Of a stretch of 64,000 bases of DNA, positions 62,995 to 64,000 are shown piece after piece. The stretch comes from Chryseobacterium sp. JM1 (GTDB lineage: Bacteria; Bacteroidota; Bacteroidia; Flavobacteriales; Weeksellaceae). Every line of letters begins with the position of its first letter. Within the stretch, counting starts at the first letter, position 1. The notes under the pieces were generated by a model. The model had not been told where the DNA came from, did not search any database, and saw only the letters and a list, made by a program, of their open reading frames with translations. Location of the stretch: assembly GCF_000737715.1 (NCBI RefSeq), contig NZ_JPRN01000013.1, forward strand, positions 1-64,000, read 5' to 3'. Made by a program: the position numbers and the translations under genes.

Positions 62995-64000
62995 ATGCCG
63001 AAAAAAATAATCAGAAATCTTCAGTTTGGGGTCGCATTTTCTTTACTGATCCTGATTGCCAGCTCAGTGGCATCTTATATGAGTATCCAGAAACAGATGG
63101 ATCACCGGGAAAGCCTGTCTCAAAGCAGAAGATCCATCACTGGCGTAAAAGACGTTCTTGTTGCTTTACTCGATGCCGAAACCGGAAACAGAGGGTATCA
63201 GCTTACAGGAAGAGAAAACTTTCTGGAACCTTATAACCGTAGTTTAGGAGAGTATACAAAGGCGTTTGAACGTGTAAAGGCTTTAGATATTAAAGACAGA
63301 AAACAGCTTGATCGTTTGGATGCTTTGGAAAAAAATGTGAACAGCAATATTGATAATTTAAAGCAGTTTGTTCAGAACAGAAGAAATGGTGTTGTGATGA
63401 CCCAGCAGCAGATCCTGTTGAGCAAAAGCTATATGGATAAATGCCGCCAGATCGTCCGTGATTTCGTTCAGTACGAAGAAGCTCAGCTTGAAATTAAAAA
63501 CAAGGATCTTAACCGCTCATCCAGCACTACGGTGATGTTCATTATTGTTTCAGCAATAGCAGCGGTGGTGGTTACTATTTTCTTCTATATTAAACTGAGA
63601 GCAGATCTGATCCGGAGGGATAAATTAGAAAGCGAATTACGTGCAAAAGACCTTGAAATAAGCAGACGTGTAAGTGCTATTCAGCAAATTGCAAATAGAG
63701 TAGCCAATGGTGATTACAGTCAGAAAGTGGTTGATAATGCAGAAGACGACTTAGGAGATCTTGTAGATTCATTGAATCACATGACCGATTCCCTGAAGAA
63801 GTCTTTTGATAAGATTAATAAAAGCGACTGGCGCCAGAAAGGTCTTGCTTTACTGAATGAATCTTTAGTTGGAAATAAATCAGTGAAGGAAGTTTCCGAC
63901 TCCTCATTAAACCAGCTTGTGGAATACGGGAAATGCATCAACGGTGCTTTATATCTGTTTGATGAAGGAACGCTTAAGCTGAGTACAGCTTTCGGTCTGG
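62995..64000 (+). CDS. CHASE3-HAMP-GAF sensor kinase, 5' part, cut by window end
   Basis: The frame opens at ATG 62995 and is still open at base 64000 (335 codons). A transmembrane helix (FGVAFSLLILIASSVASYMS) leads into a CHASE3 domain (about 35-175) with ALLDAETGNRGYQLTGRENF. A second helix (VMFIIVSAIAAVVVTIFFYI), a HAMP-like linker (about 215-275, QQIANRVANGDYSQKV) and the start of a GAF domain (LLNESLVGNKSVKEVSDSSL, with CINGALYLFDEGTLKL) follow. The kinase part should lie beyond the window. It follows the hybrid kinase by 4 bases and is likely cotranscribed. Confidence 0.88.
   Translation, partial: MPKKIIRNLQFGVAFSLLILIASSVASYMSIQKQMDHRESLSQSRRSITGVKDVLVALLDAETGNRGYQLTGRENFLEPYNRSLGEYTKAFERVKALDIKDRKQLDRLDALEKNVNSNIDNLKQFVQNRRNGVVMTQQQILLSKSYMDKCRQIVRDFVQYEEAQLEIKNKDLNRSSSTTVMFIIVSAIAAVVVTIFFYIKLRADLIRRDKLESELRAKDLEISRRVSAIQQIANRVANGDYSQKVVDNAEDDLGDLVDSLNHMTDSLKKSFDKINKSDWRQKGLALLNESLVGNKSVKEVSDSSLNQLVEYGKCINGALYLFDEGTLKLSTAFGL

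Noticed and set aside
1..64000. CRISPR array, rRNA genes, insertion sequences, integrase or replication origin
   Set aside because: No regularly spaced repeats, rRNA sequence, transposase or recombinase frames, or origin-like clusters were found on reading either strand.

Overview
The window looks like chromosome from a Chryseobacterium-type member of the Bacteroidota (family Weeksellaceae). The evidence is low-GC DNA, promoters of the Bacteroidota type (a TAnnTTTG -7 box, sometimes with an upstream TTG), a SusC/SusD pair, a type IX secretion sorting domain on a large secreted protease, a LytS/LytR-type two-component pair, an orphan VgrG/Rhs module, and a flavin monooxygenase very close to Tet(X). 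The genus is inferred from gene content; no rRNA gene is present.

Layout. 0-3 kb: a possible gene fragment at the edge, a repeat-rich gap, an XRE regulator, a two-helix membrane protein facing a PutAbiC-like abortive-infection protein, and a small conserved-looking protein. 3.2-13 kb: an intact tRNA-Ser(TGA) is followed by two tandem accessory blocks, each ending in a decayed 3' copy of that tRNA. Block one holds an FAD oxidoreductase, AraC regulator, outer-membrane protein, membrane protein and NmrA-like protein. Block two holds a nucleotide-sugar-type epimerase, MFS pump, AraC regulator and DoxX-like protein. No integrase is seen. 13-22 kb: secreted or envelope proteins, a membrane-bound AraC-type regulator, an NTF2/DJ-1 fusion and an M60 peptidase exported by type IX secretion. 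22.8-28 kb: a tripartite efflux operon (TolC, HlyD, 14-helix MFS) with a divergent AraC gene. 28-34 kb: a TPR/HTH sensor, AraC and beta-helix genes, then a Crp/Fnr regulator with two putative target genes (an SMR transporter and a duplicated DUF6506-like protein), each preceded by an FNR-like palindrome at the same spacing. 34-45 kb: a LytS-like kinase, zinc metalloprotease, SusC, SusD and LytTR response regulator, read as one peptide-scavenging unit with its own sensor and regulator. 45-55.5 kb: an orphan T6SS toxin island: VgrG, an unassigned linker protein, a Rhs protein ending in a deaminase-type toxin, and an Imm10-like immunity protein. 55.6-64 kb: an S41 peptidase, a Tet(X)-like monooxygenase with divergent AraC gene, a serine hydrolase with TPRs, and two sensor kinases, the last cut by the window end.

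The points most worth following are the tandem tRNA-Ser islands with their duplicated right-hand ends, the matched FNR-like promoters, the Rhs deaminase/immunity pair, the Tet(X) homologue with an altered substrate-site histidine, and the direct repeats ahead of the SusCD-protease operon that fit a LytTR operator. All family assignments were made by reading the sequence; no database search was run.
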